NCBI GenBank assembly: GCA_041649615.1
Contig: JBAZMT010000058.1
Span: 1 to 5,465 of the forward strand
DNA: 5,465 bases
Source of the DNA: JALOAR01 sp041649615
GTDB lineage: Bacteria; Patescibacteriota; Minisyncoccia; UBA6257; Colwellbacteraceae
Direction: 5' to 3'
Shown: one piece after another, positions 4,370 through 5,465 of the stretch
Numbering within the stretch: the stretch's first letter is position 1
Layout: the number at the start of each line of letters is the position of its first letter
Made by a program: the position numbers and the translations under genes
The notes under the pieces: generated by a model
The model's input: only the letters and a program-made list of their open reading frames with translations
What the model was told of the DNA's origin: nothing
Databases searched by the model: none

Positions 4370-4470
4370 CGTGGTCCTCGCATTTTGGCGATCCGCTCCC
4401 ATGTGCCGCAGACGGCTACGACGCACATGAAGAGCCCGAATACCAGGATGCCGACAGCGATTTCGCTCAT
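4366..4470 (-). CDS. 34-aa single-pass membrane protein
   Basis: Its ATG at 4470 overlaps the TGA of the 194-aa gene (ATGA), and a strong AAGGAGG (4476-4482) lies 5 bases upstream inside that gene. The product MSEIAVGILVFGLFMCVVAV continues CGTWERIAKMRGPR. It has one transmembrane helix at about residues 4-23, then a basic tail likely to stay in the cytoplasm. It is followed immediately by a second tiny membrane protein. Two consecutive membrane peptides could form a two-component small membrane complex such as a holin/antiholin pair. That is inference; no lysin is visible in the window. Confidence 0.7.
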   Translation of the reverse strand: MSEIAVGILVFGLFMCVVAVCGTWERIAKMRGPR

Positions 4471-5051
4471 CCCATCCTCCTTGCGTTCCGCAACGCCTGC
4501 TCGATTTCCGCCTCGGCCAATGGTGACAACTCGGCCTGTCTCGATCCGTCCTTGATGTCGAAGATGTCCGTGGGGTTCCCGCCGAGCAGTTGTAGCACCT
4601 TCGCCACGCCGCCGAGTCGATCGGTGCCGGAGATGATGAGCCCCGCCAACTCCTTTGGTGACAGTGCGTCGAGCCGTTCTCTGCATTGCTTCTTCTCTTT
4701 CTCGCTCGCGTTCTCCGCGGGGATGAACTTCTCAAGCAGCATGTCGAGGAAGACCTGCATCTTCTGCGTGCTCTCGACGTAGGCGTCTTTGAATGGCCGA
4801 ACCCGCTCTGCTTCGTCGGCTCCGGCTTGACCAGATAAGCGTTTCTCGGCTTCAGCCCTGACATCGCGCAAGAACTTCTCGCGCTTTGCCCGCCAGTTTT
4901 CCCGTTTCGGCGAGCCGTGCCACTCGACCATCCGCGGATCGACCCCGTACTTCTTGGCCAGCGCCTTGTAGGTAGTCTCGGTGCCAAAGACATACTCGGC
5001 TTCGATGATGCCCCAGTCTGTCCTTTGCCCGCTCTTCGGTGGCCTGCCCAC
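4467..5051 (-). CDS. Terminase small subunit-like HTH protein, 194 aa
   Basis: The start is a GTG at 5051 directly after the previous stop (TGAGTG), with GGGGG about 8 bases upstream. The first 60 residues match the pattern of N-terminal HTH domains in phage terminase small subunits: MGRPPKSGQRTDWGIIEAEY, then an HTH (about 24-48) with YKALAKKYGVDPRMVEW, then a basic ENWRAKREKFLRDVR helix. In that family the HTH recognises viral DNA to start packaging. The middle (85-140) is helical and would fit oligomerisation, and the tail is acidic and helical. No large subunit follows; the next genes are two tiny membrane proteins. A non-packaging HTH regulator is the main alternative. Confidence 0.7.
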   Translation of the reverse strand: MGRPPKSGQRTDWGIIEAEYVFGTETTYKALAKKYGVDPRMVEWHGSPKRENWRAKREKFLRDVRAEAEKRLSGQAGADEAERVRPFKDAYVESTQKMQVFLDMLLEKFIPAENASEKEKKQCRERLDALSPKELAGLIISGTDRLGGVAKVLQLLGGNPTDIFDIKDGSRQAELSPLAEAEIEQALRNARRMG

Positions 5052-5276
5052 TCAGATCGCCCCCGCCGATTTGTGACAGTCCGTGTCACCATTAGGAGCG
5101 TCCGGGAGTAGCGTGGGGTTGGCCTTCGCAGGCCGAGATACTCGCGTAGTGGATTTGCCGCTCTCCCGGACGCAGATCAGAATAGCGATTAGGATTGGTG
5201 ACAACGATGTCACAATTACCGCACCCAGTTCAGCTCTGCGGATTCGTCGTCCCATCTTTGAGGTCGCCCTCACCAT
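5052..5276 (-). CDS. Single-pass membrane protein, 74 aa
   Basis: The ATG at 5276 overlaps the stop of the upstream frame by 7 bases and has GGGGA about 7 bases upstream. A second in-frame ATG at 5255 lacks a ribosome site. The N-terminus is basic (MVRATSKMGRRIRRAE) and is followed by one hydrophobic helix at about residues 17-36 (LGAVIVTSLSPILIAILICV). The rest is a polar tail of about 38 residues rich in Thr, Pro and Asp. By the positive-inside rule the N-terminus is cytoplasmic and the tail external. No lipobox or cleavage motif is convincing. It resembles spanin- or holin-type small phage membrane proteins only in general shape. Confidence 0.65.
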   Translation of the reverse strand: MVRATSKMGRRIRRAELGAVIVTSLSPILIAILICVRESGKSTTRVSRPAKANPTLLPDAPNGDTDCHKSAGAI

Positions 5277-5465
5277 AGATCCGTCCCCGCCGTTTCATAT
5301 TTGGCGCTCGTCGCCTCCGGTTCCCTCGGATCGTCTGAGATATGAGCCGACATCGCCTCGTCAATCCGAGCACGAGCTGCGTCCTGCTCATCCTCGTTAC
5401 ATGGCCCGTGTCCGCACAGCATTTCCTCTTCCATGAAGTACCCGTGGCCAGACAATATCCAGCGC
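5270..5465 (-). CDS. Partial open frame, acidic C-terminal part of a protein
   Basis: The frame is open to the window edge, so the gene may begin outside. Internal start options are a TTG at 5455 and ATGs at 5434 and 5422, none with a good Shine-Dalgarno. The readable part contains a Cys-His cluster, MLCGHGPCNED, then an acidic helix (DEQDAARARIDEAMSAH) and a polar tail ending GTDLW. Its stop overlaps the start of the 74-aa membrane protein gene, as elsewhere in this operon, which supports translation. I do not recognise it. Confidence 0.5.
   Translation of the reverse strand, partial: RWILSGHGYFMEEEMLCGHGPCNEDEQDAARARIDEAMSAHISDDPREPEATSAKYETAGTDLW

Noticed and set aside
4271..5092. Minus-strand frame of 273 codons
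   Set aside because: Most of it is an out-of-frame shadow of the 194-aa gene, rich in Arg and Ser. Only its last 32 codons, which start at their own ATG at 4369, look real and are listed as a separate gene.

Overview
The window looks like an accessory element, most likely a phage or prophage and less likely a plasmid, from a GC-rich bacterium. The genes are small and tightly packed, many are only 32 to 80 codons long, and start and stop codons overlap repeatedly (ATGA, TAATG, TGAGTG). Shine-Dalgarno sites are strong (AAAGGAGG, AAGGAGG). There are no metabolic genes, rRNA or tRNA. One protein resembles the HTH domain of phage terminase small subunits. GTG starts and near-consensus TTGACA promoter boxes point to a bacterial host; I cannot name the lineage.

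Left operon, minus strand (1946 down to 133): a 62-aa protein, a 344-aa conserved-looking protein of unknown function, a 78-aa protein, a 34-aa single-pass membrane protein and a 74-aa protein. A near-consensus promoter at 1971-2000 drives it. It ends in a strong intrinsic terminator (92-121) with a C(UUCG)G tetraloop. The divergent control region (1947-2295) has no gene. It holds this promoter, the opposite promoter (2241-2269), a short palindrome that could be an operator, and an array of about ten GGCGAA-type repeats spaced close to the DNA helical pitch.

Central operon, plus strand (2296-3074): an acidic 130-aa protein and, overlapping it by one base, a 128-aa coiled-coil protein, closed by a terminator at 3090-3123. 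Next, also on the plus strand, is a 152-aa protein (3190-3648) with an N-terminal four-cysteine zinc ribbon, a proline-rich linker and a C-terminal ribbon-helix-helix DNA-binding domain. The same GGCGAA-type repeats recur inside its linker coding sequence, at its stop codon, and through the 188-bp gap to the next, convergent gene.

Right operon, minus strand (window end to 3837): the tail of an open frame, a 74-aa membrane protein, a 194-aa terminase-small-subunit-like protein, two tiny membrane proteins (34 and 32 aa) and a 145-aa helical protein. Consecutive genes overlap or abut, and the last four are linked by three successive ATGA overlaps.

The most interesting idea is that the zinc-ribbon/ribbon-helix-helix protein binds the dispersed, same-orientation GGCGAA repeats. 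They could act as a centromere-like partition site, a dispersed silencing site (stoperator-like) or an origin. The repeats and their spacing are read directly from the sequence; the protein-DNA pairing and its purpose are inference.
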